This document shows, piece after piece, positions 24,068-33,236 of a stretch of 64,000 nt of DNA. Each line of letters starts with the position of its first letter. Position 1 is the first letter of the stretch. Source of the DNA: Bradyrhizobium acaciae (GTDB lineage: Bacteria; Pseudomonadota; Alphaproteobacteria; Rhizobiales; Xanthobacteraceae); NCBI RefSeq assembly GCF_020889785.1, contig NZ_JACMYK010000003.1, positions 1 to 64,000 on the forward strand. The letters are read 5' to 3'. Both the position numbers and the translations under genes were made by a program. The notes below the pieces were generated by a model. That model saw only the letters and a list, made by a program, of their open reading frames with translations, made no database searches and was not told where the DNA came from.

Positions 24068-24670
24068 CTACAGCAGCTGCCGCACGCCCATGCCATGCAT
24101 GAAGCGCTCGCGGATCTGCACGGGATCGCGCCTTGTCGTGCCGGTGCCGGGCTTGTCGTCGATGCGGACGCCGATCAGCGTTGGGCCGGCCGCCTGTTTC
24201 GACTGTTCGATCAGCCGCTCGAAATCGTCCTCGTCGGCGGCCCATGAGCTGCTGGCGAGGCCGCAGGCGATTGCGACCGCGACGATGTCGGTGTGGCCGG
24301 CGGCAGGCGTCGGCTGGCTGCCGGTGATCTGGTAGATGCCGTTGTCCATCACCACCATGGTCAGGTTCTTCGGCGCCAGCGTTGCGATGGTCGAGAGGCA
24401 GCCGAGCTGCATCAACAGCGAGCCGTCGCCTTCGAGCGCGAACACCCGCCGCTTCGGCTGCGCCAGCGCGACGCCGAGCGCGATCGGAAACGCCAGTCCC
24501 ATGCTGCCCAGCATGTAGAAATTCTGCGGGCGGTGCCCGGCGGCCCAGAGGTCGAAATTGGTGTTGCCGATGCCGCCGATCACGGCCTCGTCCTTCAGCC
24601 CGGCGACGAGGCGCCGGGTGAGATCGAAACGGTTCATCACCTTGGTGTTGCGCGCGGGAGTGTTGGTCAT
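24068..24670 (-). CDS. ThDP-binding decarboxylase-type subunit, PP domain (beta)
   Basis: A 200-residue pyrophosphate-binding half of a split thiamine-diphosphate enzyme. LGSMGLAFPIALGVALAQPKRRVFALEGDGSLLMQLGCLSTIATLAPKNLTMVVMDNGIYQITG includes the GDG...N Mg-ThDP motif. Its partner (Pyr domain) lies just upstream on the same strand, stop-to-start gap 8 bases. The split organisation resembles sulfopyruvate decarboxylase (ComD/ComE) and phosphonopyruvate decarboxylase-like pairs. A 2-oxo acid substrate is likely, but which one is not shown. A GTG four codons upstream overlapping the partner's stop is an alternative start. Confidence 0.8.
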   Translation of the reverse strand: MTNTPARNTKVMNRFDLTRRLVAGLKDEAVIGGIGNTNFDLWAAGHRPQNFYMLGSMGLAFPIALGVALAQPKRRVFALEGDGSLLMQLGCLSTIATLAPKNLTMVVMDNGIYQITGSQPTPAAGHTDIVAVAIACGLASSSWAADEDDFERLIEQSKQAAGPTLIGVRIDDKPGTGTTRRDPVQIRERFMHGMGVRQLL

Positions 24671-24678
24671 GGCTGATC

Positions 24679-25254
24679 TCACTTGTCGAAGGTCTTGCCG
24701 CCGGTCAAAAGCGGCGAGAGGATCAGCGCCACCGGCGCCTGGGTGGTGACGGCCTGCTTGATCGAGCGGTCGGCGATGAATTCGAGCTCGTCGAGCCTTG
24801 TGATGGTGTGGTGCTCCATGGCGAGCGAATCCAGCACCGGGCGCATGGTGCGGCAGACCAGCGCCTGGCCGTAATTGAACTCGCCGAGCGTGCCGCGCTC
24901 GGAGACGAACATGATCAGCGGGATCTGGTAGGGCACCGCGAGCGAGGCCAGCACGTTGGCGAGCGTGGCAAAGCCCGAGGTCTGCATCAGCACCGCGCCG
25001 CGCATGCCGGCCATCCAGGCGCCCGAGACGATGCCGACGGCCTCTTCCTCGCGCGCGGTCGGAAATGTCGTGAAGTAGGGATCGGCGTGCAGATCCTTGA
25101 TCAGCGTGGTCAGCACCCGGTCTGGCACATAGGGCACCAGCTTGATCTCGTTCCGCTTCAGCGTCTGCAGCACGATGCCGTGCCAGGTGGTCGCCGCATC
25201 CTGGGACTTATCCTTGGCTTTATCTTTGGACGAGGCGTGTTCCGCGGCCGCCAT
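24679..25254 (-). CDS. ThDP-binding decarboxylase-type subunit, Pyr domain (alpha)
   Basis: A 191-residue Pyr-domain half. Key parts are VPYVPDRVLTTLIKDL, TFPTAREEEAVGIVSGAWMAGMRGAVLMQTSGFATLANVLASL with the cofactor-activating glutamate (REEEAVG), VPLIMFVSERGTLGEFNYGQ-like and a C-terminal VALILSPLLTG. Residues 1-25 are a lysine-rich tail (KDKAKDKSQD). Start at 25254, chosen because the upstream codons are arginine-rich. It forms the operon with the PP subunit and faces a Bug-type binding protein, amidohydrolase and D-2-hydroxyacid dehydrogenase, which together suggest a small organic acid breakdown set. Confidence 0.8.
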   Translation of the reverse strand: MAAAEHASSKDKAKDKSQDAATTWHGIVLQTLKRNEIKLVPYVPDRVLTTLIKDLHADPYFTTFPTAREEEAVGIVSGAWMAGMRGAVLMQTSGFATLANVLASLAVPYQIPLIMFVSERGTLGEFNYGQALVCRTMRPVLDSLAMEHHTITRLDELEFIADRSIKQAVTTQAPVALILSPLLTGGKTFDK

Positions 25255-25432
25255 CCCGTTCTCCCTGCTCGCGCGACGCTGACGGTCGCTTGCGGCACAA
25301 AACTTGACGCGGCGCAGGTGATTGTCAACATGTCGCGTCCGCAACGCGACCTGCGGAATTCGGCCATCGCAGCGCTGAACTGCCGTGCGATACAGGCGGT
25401 AACAATAGAACGATCAAGGGACGGAGGCATCA
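25255..25432. promoter_or_regulatory. Divergent control region between ThDP enzyme and Bug operons
   Basis: 178 bases between two divergent operons. I see no clear palindromic operator here; both promoters must lie in it. Confidence 0.4.
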
Positions 25433-26398
25433 ATGGCCGGATGGGTCTGGCGGACCGCCATTGCGGCAGCGGCCATGGTCGTGGCCGGGCTCGCGTCCGC
25501 GCAGCCTTACCCGGCAAAGGCCGTTCACGTTCTCGTTCCATATCCGCCCGGCGGCGGCGTCGACGTGCTGACGCGAACGCTCGCCGAAGCGGTGTCGAAG
25601 ATCTGGACGCAGTCGATCGTGGTCGAGAACCGGCCGGGCGCCGGCGGCGTGATCGCCTCGCAGGCGATCGCGAGCTCGGCGCCCGACGGCTACAACCTGA
25701 TCATGGTGGCGAGCGGCCACGCCACCAATCCGTTCCTCTATCCAAAGCTGCCCTACGACACCTTCAAGGATTTTTCGCCGATCTCGCTCTTGGCATCGTC
25801 GCCGAACGTGCTGCTGGTGCGCGCGGACTCTCCGTTCAAGTCGGTCGGCGACGTCATTGCGGCGGCGAAGGCAAAGCCTGGCACTCTCTCGTTTGCCCAT
25901 GCCGGCAACGGCACCTCGACCCATCTGGCCGGCGAGTTGCTCAACAACCTTGCCAAGATCGATCTCAACGCGATCCCCTACAAGGGCGGCGCGCCGGCGA
26001 TCAACGATCTGCTCGGCGGGCAGATTCCGATGTCGTTCAACAACGGGCCGGAATCGGTCGGGCAGTTGCAGGCCGGCACGGTTCGCGCGCTGGCGGTGAC
26101 CGCGGCGTCGCGCGCGCCGTTCCTGCCTGATGTGCCCAGCATGTCGGAGACCGTGCCGGGTTACGACACCGAGGTGTGGTGGGGCCTGCTGGGTCCCGGT
26201 AACATGCCCGCCGATCTCGTCGCGAAGATCTCGCATGATTTCGTCGCAGCGGTGAACACCGATGCCGTGAAGGAGCGGCTCGGCAAGCTCGGCGCGATCT
26301 CGATCGGGAGCACGCCGGAGCAATTCGCCGCCAAGATCAAGGCCGACTACGACAAGTGGGGGCCGATCATCAAGGCGGCCGGCATGAAGGCGGAGTAA
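25433..26398 (+). CDS. Bug-family substrate-binding protein (tripartite tricarboxylate type)
   Basis: A 321-residue periplasmic protein with an N-terminal signal (AIAAAAMVVAGLASAQ, cleavage near residue 24). Bug hallmarks: YPAKAVHVLVPYPPGGGVDVLTRTLAEAVSK, VVENRPGAGGVIASQAIASSAPDGYNLIMVASGHATNPFLYPKLPYDTFKDFSPI, IPYKGGAPAINDLLGGQI. Such proteins capture carboxylates or amides. No TctA/TctB membrane genes are nearby, a common state in Bug-rich genomes. It is the first gene of a set with the amidohydrolase and dehydrogenase (gap 4 bases to the next). Confidence 0.9.
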   Translation: MAGWVWRTAIAAAAMVVAGLASAQPYPAKAVHVLVPYPPGGGVDVLTRTLAEAVSKIWTQSIVVENRPGAGGVIASQAIASSAPDGYNLIMVASGHATNPFLYPKLPYDTFKDFSPISLLASSPNVLLVRADSPFKSVGDVIAAAKAKPGTLSFAHAGNGTSTHLAGELLNNLAKIDLNAIPYKGGAPAINDLLGGQIPMSFNNGPESVGQLQAGTVRALAVTAASRAPFLPDVPSMSETVPGYDTEVWWGLLGPGNMPADLVAKISHDFVAAVNTDAVKERLGKLGAISIGSTPEQFAAKIKADYDKWGPIIKAAGMKAE

Positions 26399-26402
26399 AC
26401 CA

Positions 26403-27299
26403 ATGGCTGCATCGGAGATTCCCGCCTGCCTGCCGCCGCGTCCGGTGACGCCGCCCCGGGAGAAGCTGCCGCCGAAGGCCTGCGATACCCATGCCCATGT
26501 GTTCGGCCCGGCGGATCGCTTTCCCTATGCCGGCGATCGCAGCTACACGCCACCTGACGCACCGCTTGCGAGCTATCTCGGCATGCTCGATGCGCTCGGG
26601 TTCACCCGCGGCGTGCTGGTGCAGGGCAGCGCGCATGGCCGCGACAATTCGGCGATGCTGGATGCGTTGCAGCGCGAGCCGGCGCGGCTGCGCGGCGTTG
26701 CGGTGGCCGATGCCGAAGTCGCGGCGGGCACGCTGCGGCAATGGCATGTGCTCGGCGTCCGCGCGTTGCGCTTCAACCATTTCTTCCGCGGCGGCCAGCT
26801 GCACTATCGCGGTGGCATTCCGCTTGGGGTCGCCGAGACGCATGCGCCCGTCATGGCCGAGCTCGGTTGGCATTTGCAGCTCTGGATCGACGTGAAGGAT
26901 CTGCCCGACACGATCCCGACGCTGAAGGCGCTCGGTCTGCCTGTCGTGGTCGATCACATGGGCCGCACCGATGCTGCCGCAGGGATCAACACCGCGGGTT
27001 TCCAGAGCCTGCTGCGCGCGGTCGGCGAGGGTTGGTGCTGGGCCAAGCTGTCAGGCGCGCATCGCCTGAGCCGGCGCGCACCGGATTATCCGGATGCGCG
27101 ACCGTTCCACGAAGCGCTGGTCGCGGCCAACCCTGAACGGCTGGTGTGGGGCGGCGACTGGCCGCATCCGCGCGTCGAGGGCGAAATGCCCGATGCCGGC
27201 CATCTGCTGACGCTGTTCCAGGAGTGGACGCCGGATGCCGCCACCCGGCACCGCATCCTGGTCGACAATCCCGCACGACTCTATGGCTTCCCAAACTGA
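26403..27299 (+). CDS. Amidohydrolase-family (PDC lactonase-like) TIM-barrel hydrolase
   Basis: A 298-residue metal-dependent hydrolase of the Amidohydro_2 group. ACDTHAHVFGP near residue 27 is the first metal-ligand motif, ALRFNHFF in the middle, VVDHMGRTD (about 180), and the C-terminal LVWGGDWPHPRVEG with the conserved aspartate. This pattern is that of 2-pyrone-4,6-dicarboxylate lactonase (LigI)-like enzymes, which open lactones or act on related esters. It starts four bases after the Bug gene stop and the next gene starts 15 bases after its stop, so all three are one operon. Confidence 0.85.
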   Translation: MAASEIPACLPPRPVTPPREKLPPKACDTHAHVFGPADRFPYAGDRSYTPPDAPLASYLGMLDALGFTRGVLVQGSAHGRDNSAMLDALQREPARLRGVAVADAEVAAGTLRQWHVLGVRALRFNHFFRGGQLHYRGGIPLGVAETHAPVMAELGWHLQLWIDVKDLPDTIPTLKALGLPVVVDHMGRTDAAAGINTAGFQSLLRAVGEGWCWAKLSGAHRLSRRAPDYPDARPFHEALVAANPERLVWGGDWPHPRVEGEMPDAGHLLTLFQEWTPDAATRHRILVDNPARLYGFPN

Positions 27300-27314
27300 A
27301 GGCTGCTCGAAGAC

Positions 27315-28364
27315 ATGACCGTCAACAACAAGCGCGTGTTCTACGTCAAATACCTCGCCCACGAGATCTACGTCGACATCCTGAAGAAGCGGCCGGATGT
27401 CCGGCTCGATCGCCTGGAGAACGAGACGCCGGAGGCGACGTTCGCGCCGGTGCTCGCTGACGCGCATGCCTATCAGATCGGCGCCGCGCGCGATGAGCTG
27501 GCGCCGCATTTCCATGCCCATGCGGAGTTGTTGAAGCGGGCGCCGAATTTGTTGATCGTCTCCTCGAACGGCGCCGGTTTCGATCCGGTCGACGTCGATG
27601 CCTGCACCGCGGCGGGCGTGCTGGTGGTTAACCAGTCCGGCGGCAACGCCAATTCGGTCGCCGAGCACGCGCTCGGCATGATGCTGACGCTGTCGAAGCG
27701 CATCATCCAGTCCGACCGCCGACTGCGGCGCGAGGCCAACGTCAACCGCAACGACCTGATCGGCAACGAGCTGAAGGAGAAGACGGTCGGCATCGTCGGT
27801 CTCGGCAATGTCGGCCGCCGTATCGCCGAGCTGTGCAGGGGCCTGCTGCACATGAAGGTGATCGCCTATGATCCGTATCTCACCGCGGAGGAGATGGCGA
27901 AGCGGGGCGGGGAGAAGGTCGAGCTCGACGATCTGCTGCGCCGCGCGGACTTCGTCTCGATCTCCTGTCCGCTCGACAGCAAGAGCCGGGGCATGATCGG
28001 CCCGCGCGAATTCGCGCTGATGCAGCCGCATGCCTATTTCGTCACCACAGCGCGCGGCTTCATCCATGATGAGAAGGCGCTGGAGAATGCGCTCCGCGAA
28101 AAACGCATCGCCGGCGCCGGTCTGGACGTCTGGGCCAAGGAGCCGCCGCCGCCGGATCATCCGCTCTTGCAGTTCGACAATGTGCTGGCGAGCCCGCACA
28201 CCGCCGGCGTCACCCGCGAGGCGCGCATCAACATGGGCCGCATCGCCGCCGAGCAGATCCTCGACGCCCTCGACGGCAAGCGCCCGCCGCGCATCATCAA
28301 CCCCGAGGTCTGGCCGGTTTATGCGAAAAGGTTCGAGAAGGCGTTCGGGTTCATGCCGGGATAG
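27315..28364 (+). CDS. D-2-hydroxyacid dehydrogenase (NAD-dependent)
   Basis: A 349-residue D-isomer-specific dehydrogenase. The N-terminal catalytic half contains LLIVSSNGAGFDPVDVDACTAAGVLVVNQSGGNANSVAEHALGMML. The NAD-binding motif is GIVGLGNVGRRIAELCRG (about residues 157-174). The arginine/glutamate/histidine set follows: ISCPLDSKSRG, FVTTARGFIHDEKAL, and the C-terminal DNVLASPHTAGVTREA with the catalytic His. It likely interconverts a 2-oxo and a 2-hydroxy acid, which fits the neighbouring ThDP enzyme acting on a 2-oxo acid. The last part of the gene is duplicated 500 bases downstream. Confidence 0.88.
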   Translation: MTVNNKRVFYVKYLAHEIYVDILKKRPDVRLDRLENETPEATFAPVLADAHAYQIGAARDELAPHFHAHAELLKRAPNLLIVSSNGAGFDPVDVDACTAAGVLVVNQSGGNANSVAEHALGMMLTLSKRIIQSDRRLRREANVNRNDLIGNELKEKTVGIVGLGNVGRRIAELCRGLLHMKVIAYDPYLTAEEMAKRGGEKVELDDLLRRADFVSISCPLDSKSRGMIGPREFALMQPHAYFVTTARGFIHDEKALENALREKRIAGAGLDVWAKEPPPPDHPLLQFDNVLASPHTAGVTREARINMGRIAAEQILDALDGKRPPRIINPEVWPVYAKRFEKAFGFMPG

Positions 28365-28672
28365 GTGGTGGTGGTAGCTCTCGCCTTTGTCAGGTGAGCA
28401 CGCTGGCCAGGCTCCCTCTCCCCTTGCGGGAGAGGGTTGGGGAGAGGGGTGGCCGCAGGCGAGACGATTGCCGAGGGCACGACCGTCGCAATTCCGATCG
28501 CGTGTCGTTGGAGTTCGAAGGGTGAGAGTGTGCCGTGTGGCACCCCTCTCCCTAACCTCGAGAGCGAGCTTCGCTCGCCTCGGACCCCGCAAGGGGGGAG
28601 GGAACCCTGCCGTTGGTGCGTCCCTCACTAGCACGGCGAGAGGCGTGCCGCGGCCGCGCGGCCAAAATATCG
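28286..28672 (+). repeat. Tandem duplication, copy 1 (dehydrogenase tail plus downstream repeat)
   Basis: From within the end of the D-2-hydroxyacid dehydrogenase gene to about 28672. Copy 2 starts about 28784. Both hold the same order: gene tail, GGTGAGCACGCTGGCCAGGC, the CCCTCTCCCCTTGCGGG block, GAGACGATTGCCGAGGGC, and the CCCGCAAGGGGGGAGGG end. The offset is about 500 bases. Confidence 0.7.
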
Positions 28673-28783
28673 AAAACAACCCCATGCAAAGGAGCTGGCC
28701 GCTGCCGGTGTTCAATGAGTCAACTTGACGTGTCGGGCAACTCAGGGATAAATTTCCAATATTCCGAAATCGGGCAGGCGCGC

Positions 28784-28862
28784 CCGCCGCGCATCGTCAA
28801 TCCCGAGGTCTGGCCGGTGTATGCGAAGCGGTTCGAGAAGACGTTCGGGTTCATGCCAGGAA
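28784..28862 (+). pseudogene. Duplicated 3' fragment of the D-2-hydroxyacid dehydrogenase gene
   Basis: This encodes the same tail (PEVWPVYAKRFEKTFGFMPG) as the end of the dehydrogenase at 28284-28362. The stop codon TAG of the gene is AAG here, so the frame runs on into repeat DNA. With no start or catalytic parts, it is a relic of a segmental duplication. Confidence 0.75.
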
Positions 28863-29125
28863 GGTGGCGCGGCCTCGTGTTAGGTGAGCACGCTGGCCAG
28901 GCTCCCTCTCCCCTTGCGGGTGAGGGTGGGGAGAGGGGTGGCCCCGCGCGAGACGATTGCCGAGGGCACAACCGTCGCAATTCCGATCGCGCGTCGTTGG
29001 AGTTCAAAGGGAGAGAGTGTGCCGTGTGGTAGCCTCTCCCTAGCCCTCCCCCGCAAGGGGGGAGGGAACCCTTCCGCCATGCGTCCCTCACTAGCGAGGC
29101 CAGAAGCGTGACGCGGCGGCCCACA
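28784..29125 (+). repeat. Tandem duplication, copy 2
   Basis: Second copy of the unit at 28286-28672, with small deletions and substitutions. It begins with the gene fragment at 28784-28862. The rest of 29126-29523 shows no gene beyond loose inverted-repeat sequence. Confidence 0.65.
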
Positions 29126-29523
29126 AAAAAAGCCGGAGAAAATCTCCCTCGCCAACACCGCGATCCGGGCAACAAACCCACTGCCAAACCGCCGCGCCGC
29201 AACGCGTCCGTTGTTATTTTCCCTGAGATATCGACGGCTTAGCCCGAAGTCGCCATTTTCCCGATGTGCCCGACCATTCCGGACACCGAAGGAAGACGTG
29301 CCATGCGACAGGTCCAGTTATTGCTCCGCAACGCGCCCGCGAAAATCGGCCGCCGTCTTGCGCAGATCGTCGCGATTGCGGCCGCCAGCCTGCCTCAGGC
29401 CGGCGCGTAGTTTTCCACCCGCTGCGAAGCGCCGCATCCGCTGGCGCCGAATTAACTCAACCCCATTTCGCGTTAGTGCTAAAGCGGTACTCCCGGCTCT
29501 TCCGGTCCAGCGGGGAGGGTTCC

Positions 29524-29739
29524 ATGTCACGCTTTGTCGTTCATTTCATGAAGGACGTGCTCGGCGGCAATGGCCGCGAGCGCGAGGTCTGCCAGGGCGC
29601 GCTCGAGATCGACGCCTTGAGCGAAGGTCAGGCCACCGAGATGGCCAAGGTCAAATTCTGCCAGGAACAATCGTTGTGCGACTGGTCACTGCATGCCGAC
29701 CGCATCCGGATCGAGGCGGCCGACCTGCATGTGACTTAG
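29524..29739 (+). CDS. Small conserved-looking protein (71 residues)
   Basis: A short gene with a strong ribosome site (GGGGAGGG, 6 bases before the ATG). The product reads MSRFVVHFMKDVLGGNGREREVCQGALEIDA and ends WSLHADRIRIEAADLHVT. No signal, no membrane part, two cysteines. It resembles small hypothetical proteins of Rhizobiales but carries no domain I can name. It is convergent with ilvD, whose stop lies 13 bases away. Confidence 0.7.
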   Translation: MSRFVVHFMKDVLGGNGREREVCQGALEIDALSEGQATEMAKVKFCQEQSLCDWSLHADRIRIEAADLHVT

Positions 29740-29752
29740 CACTTGTTGCCGA

Positions 29753-31596
29753 TCACTCCGGCAGGATGCGCACCGCGCCCTTCGCCGCGCTGCTCGCGAA
29801 CGCCGCATAGGCCTTCAGCGCGGTCGAGACGGCGCGCTTGCGCGGCGCCGCCGGCTTCCACGCCGCATTGCCCTTGGCTTCCATCGCAGCGCGACGGCGC
29901 GTGAGTTCTGCATCGTCGACCTTGAGGTTGACCTTGCGGTTCGGGATGTCGAACTCGATGACGTCGCCTTCCTCGACCAGGCCGATCAGGCCGCCTTCGG
30001 CGGCTTCCGGCGAGACGTGGCCGATCGACAGGCCCGACGATCCACCGGAGAAGCGGCCGTCGGTGATCAGCGCGCACGCCTTTCCGAGCCCCTTCGACTT
30101 CAGGTAGCTGGTCGGGTAGAGCATCTCCTGCATGCCCGGGCCGCCGCGCGGACCTTCATAACGGATCAGCACGACATCGCCGGCCTTGACCTTGTTGCCG
30201 AGGATGGCGTCGACCGACGCGTCCTGGCTCTCGAAGATGCGGGCGGGACCTGAGAACTTCAAAATGCTCTGATCGACGCCGGCGGTCTTCACGATGCAGC
30301 CGTCTTCCGCAAGATTGCCGAACAGCACGGCGAGGCCGCCATCCTTGGAATAGGCATGTTCGGCGTTGCGGATCACGCCTTTTTCGCGATCGAGATCGAC
30401 CTCGTCGAAGCGGCGATCCTGGCTGAAGGCTTCCTGGGTCGGCACGTTGCCCGGGGCGGCGCAGTAGAAGTTGCGCACCTTGTCGCTCGTGGTCCGCACC
30501 ACGTCCCAGCGGTTCAGCGCGTCGTTCAATGTCGCGGCGTGCACGGTCGGGCCGTCGGTCGTCAGCAGCCTGGCGCGGTCGAGTTCGCCGAGGATCGCCA
30601 TGATGCCGCCGGCATGATGCACGTCCTCCATGTGGACGTCCGGCACCGAGGGCGCGACCTTGCACAGCACCGGCACCTTGCGGGAGAGACGATCGATGTC
30701 GGCCATCGTGAACGGCACCTCGCCCTCGCGGGCGGCGGCGAGCAGATGCAGCACGGTGTTGGTCGAGCCGCCCATCGCGATGTCGAGCGTCATCGCGTTC
30801 TCGAACGACTTGAAGTTCGCGATGTTGCGCGGCAGCACCTTGGCGTCGTCCTGCTCGTAATAGCGGCGGGCGAGATCGACGATCAGATGGCCGGCTTCGA
30901 CGAACAGGCTCTTGCGGTCGGCATGGGTCGCCAGCACCGAGCCGTTGCCGGGCAGCGCGAGGCCAAGCGCCTCGGTCAGGCAGTTCATCGAATTCGCGGT
31001 GAACATGCCGGAGCAGGAGCCGCAGGTCGGGCAGGCCGAGCGCTCGATCACCTCGACCTCTTCGTCCGACACGTTGGAGTCGGCGGCCGCAACCATCGCG
31101 TCGATCAGGTCGACGGCGCGCTTCTTGCCCTTGAGCAGGACCTTGCCCGATTCCATCGGGCGCCCGAGACGAACACGGTCGGGATGTTGAGGCGCAGCGT
31201 CGCCATCAGCATGCCAGGCGTGATCTTGTCGCAGTTGGAGATGCAGACCATCGCGTCGGCGCAATGCGCATTGACCATGTATTCGACGCTGTCGGCGATC
31301 AGCTCGCGCGAGGGCAAGCTGTAGAGCATGCCGTCATGGCCCATCGCGATGCCGTCATCGACCGCAATGGTGTTGAACTCTTTTGCCACCCCGCCGGCCT
31401 TCTCGATTTCCCGCGCCACCAGCTGGCCGAGGTTTTGGAGATGCACATGCCCGGGCACGAACTGGGTGAAGGAATTGACCACCGCGATGATCGGCTTGCC
31501 GAAATCCTCGTTCTTCATGCCGGTGGCGCGCCAGAGGCCGCGAGCACCCGCCATGTTGCGGCCGTGGGTGGTGGTGCGGGAGCGATAGGCGGGCAT
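29753..31596 (-). pseudogene. ilvD: Dihydroxy-acid dehydratase gene with a one-base frameshift
   Basis: Encodes the branched-chain amino acid enzyme that dehydrates 2,3-dihydroxy acids using an iron-sulfur cluster. The N-terminal part ([14 protein letters not shown]...[28 protein letters not shown]) and the rest ([14 protein letters not shown]...[32 protein letters not shown]...[11 protein letters not shown]...[12 protein letters not shown]) lie in different frames. The break is at about 31160-31165: GGCGCCCG stands where the family needs GGCGGCCCG, so one G is missing. The full gene would give 614 residues, the normal length. ilvD is normally essential for prototrophy, so this is either a sequencing or assembly error or a true mutation with a second copy elsewhere. 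Confidence 0.85.
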
Positions 31597-31800
31597 CGTA
31601 AATCCTTGGGCTATGGTCATTTTTTCAGGGAGATGCCGATCCTTATGCCCGCCCGCGGATGTGGATTCAAGCGCGGAACCGCATGGCTGAACCCCGCAAT
31701 TCGGGCAATGCCGGACGGTCGGCTTGATCTCGGTCAGCCCGGTGCATTAGGTGGACGCACGGATAGCAAGACAACGAACAAACGAAAAAGGGAGAGACAC

Positions 31801-32358
31801 GTGGCAAGGCTGCCTTTGATTGATCCGGATACCACCAGCGGCGACATCCGCACGGCGTTCGACCGCATGCCGGTCAAGCTCAACATCTTCCGCATGATGG
31901 CCCACGCCGAGACCAACATGATCCCGGCAATGCGGCTCGCCAATTCGATCCTGCACAAACAAAAGCTCTCCGCGGTCAATCGCGAGCTCCTGATCCTGCA
32001 GGCCGCGCAGCTCGAGGGCGGCGCCTATGAATGGCGCCAGCATGTGCCGATTGCGCTCGGTGTCGGCGTCACCCAGCCGCAGATCGACGCCGTCGAGCGC
32101 GGCAATTACGACGATCCCTCGCTCAACGCCGCCGAACGCGCACTGCTCGGCTTCGGCCGCGAGGTGGTCGAGAAGGTGCGCGTCGGCGACGCGGCCTTCG
32201 CAGGGGTGCGCGAGCATTTCAGCGATCAGGAGATCGTCGAGGCGATCGTCACGCTCGGCTTCTACATGATGATGGCACGCCTGACCGAAGCCACCGAGAC
32301 CGATCTCGATCCGGCCGCCGGCATGGTCGTGTACGAGGCCAGCAAGAAGCGGGGTTGA
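31801..32358 (+). CDS. Carboxymuconolactone decarboxylase/AhpD-like family protein
   Basis: A 185-residue AhpD-type helical protein. LNIFRMMAHAETNMIPAMRLANSILHK and LSAVNRELLILQAAQLEGGAYEWRQHVPIALGVGVTQPQIDAVE contain the conserved ELL...E.....W..H core. The usual redox CxxC of AhpD is absent (EGGAYEW instead), as in CMD-like members. Start is a GTG at 31801, preceded by GGGAGAG. It is followed four bases later by an SDR, so the two are one operon. The precise substrate is unknown; many such proteins sit in aromatic or lactone pathways. Confidence 0.85.
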   Translation: MARLPLIDPDTTSGDIRTAFDRMPVKLNIFRMMAHAETNMIPAMRLANSILHKQKLSAVNRELLILQAAQLEGGAYEWRQHVPIALGVGVTQPQIDAVERGNYDDPSLNAAERALLGFGREVVEKVRVGDAAFAGVREHFSDQEIVEAIVTLGFYMMMARLTEATETDLDPAAGMVVYEASKKRG

Positions 32359-32362
32359 TGAG

Positions 32363-33226
32363 ATGTCCGAGACTCCGCAAGGGACCTCGCAAGACGCGAA
32401 GCCTGACCGCTATGTCCGTCCGCTGAGCGCGGAATCGTCAGGTATCGCGCCGGGCAGGGGGCGGCTCAAAGGCCGCCGCATCCTGGTGGTCGGCGGCGGC
32501 CAGCGTGTGTTCGACGCCGCGACCGATCCGATCGGCAACGGCCGCGCCATGAGCCTGCTGTTCGCGCGCGAGGGCGCGCATGTCGCGGTCGCCGACCTCA
32601 ACCGTGGCTCGGCCGAGGCTACGGTCGCGCGCATCGCCGCCGACGGCGGCCGCGGCTTCGCGATCGCCGCCGACGTCACCAAGGAGGCCGACGTCATCAG
32701 GATGATTGATGAGGCTCATCACGCCATGGGCGGGCTCGACGGCATGGTGCTGAACATCGGTACCTTCGGCAAGACCGGGCTCGACAATGTCAGCGCGGAG
32801 GAGTGGAACCGGATCTACGACGTCAATGTCCGCGGGCCGATGCTGTGCTGCCGCGCCGCTCTGCCGAAATTCGAGGACGGCGGCTCGATCGTCTTCATCT
32901 CGTCGATCGCGGCGTTGAAGGCGGGATCGCAGATGGCGGTCTATGATTCCTCAAAGGCCGCGCTCGGCGGCCTGATGCGCAACATCGCGCACACCGGCGC
33001 GCGGCGTGGCATCCGCGCCAATCTGGTCTATCCCGGGCTGGTCGACACCCCGAACGGCCGCGAGGCCGGTGCGGGTCGGCCGTCGCGCGGCAAGAGCCAG
33101 GTCCCGTTCGGCCGCCAGGCAACTGCGTGGGAGATCGCCTATGCGGTGCTGTTCTTCATGTCGGATGAAAGCGTCTACGTCACCGCGCAGACGCTTGCGG
33201 TCGACAGCGGCTTGAGCGGGATGTGA
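32363..33226 (+). CDS. Short-chain dehydrogenase/reductase (SDR)
   Basis: A 287-residue classical SDR with an unusually long N-terminal tail (about 35 residues before the fold). Motifs: ILVVGGGQRVFD (a modified Gly-rich loop with an insertion), MVLNIGTFG in place of the usual NNAG, SSIAALKAGSQMAVYDSSKAALGG with catalytic Ser, Tyr and Lys (YDSSK), and LVYPGLVDTP. The lack of the standard TGxxxGIG loop is odd for the family. It starts four bases after the AhpD-like gene and ends 10 bases before a convergent TetR gene. Confidence 0.85.
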   Translation: MSETPQGTSQDAKPDRYVRPLSAESSGIAPGRGRLKGRRILVVGGGQRVFDAATDPIGNGRAMSLLFAREGAHVAVADLNRGSAEATVARIAADGGRGFAIAADVTKEADVIRMIDEAHHAMGGLDGMVLNIGTFGKTGLDNVSAEEWNRIYDVNVRGPMLCCRAALPKFEDGGSIVFISSIAALKAGSQMAVYDSSKAALGGLMRNIAHTGARRGIRANLVYPGLVDTPNGREAGAGRPSRGKSQVPFGRQATAWEIAYAVLFFMSDESVYVTAQTLAVDSGLSGM

Positions 33227-33236
33227 CCGACGCGCC

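Noticed and set aside
27051..28715. 554-codon open frame on the minus strand
   Set aside because: Antisense to the dehydrogenase and amidohydrolase genes and into repeat DNA; no motif.
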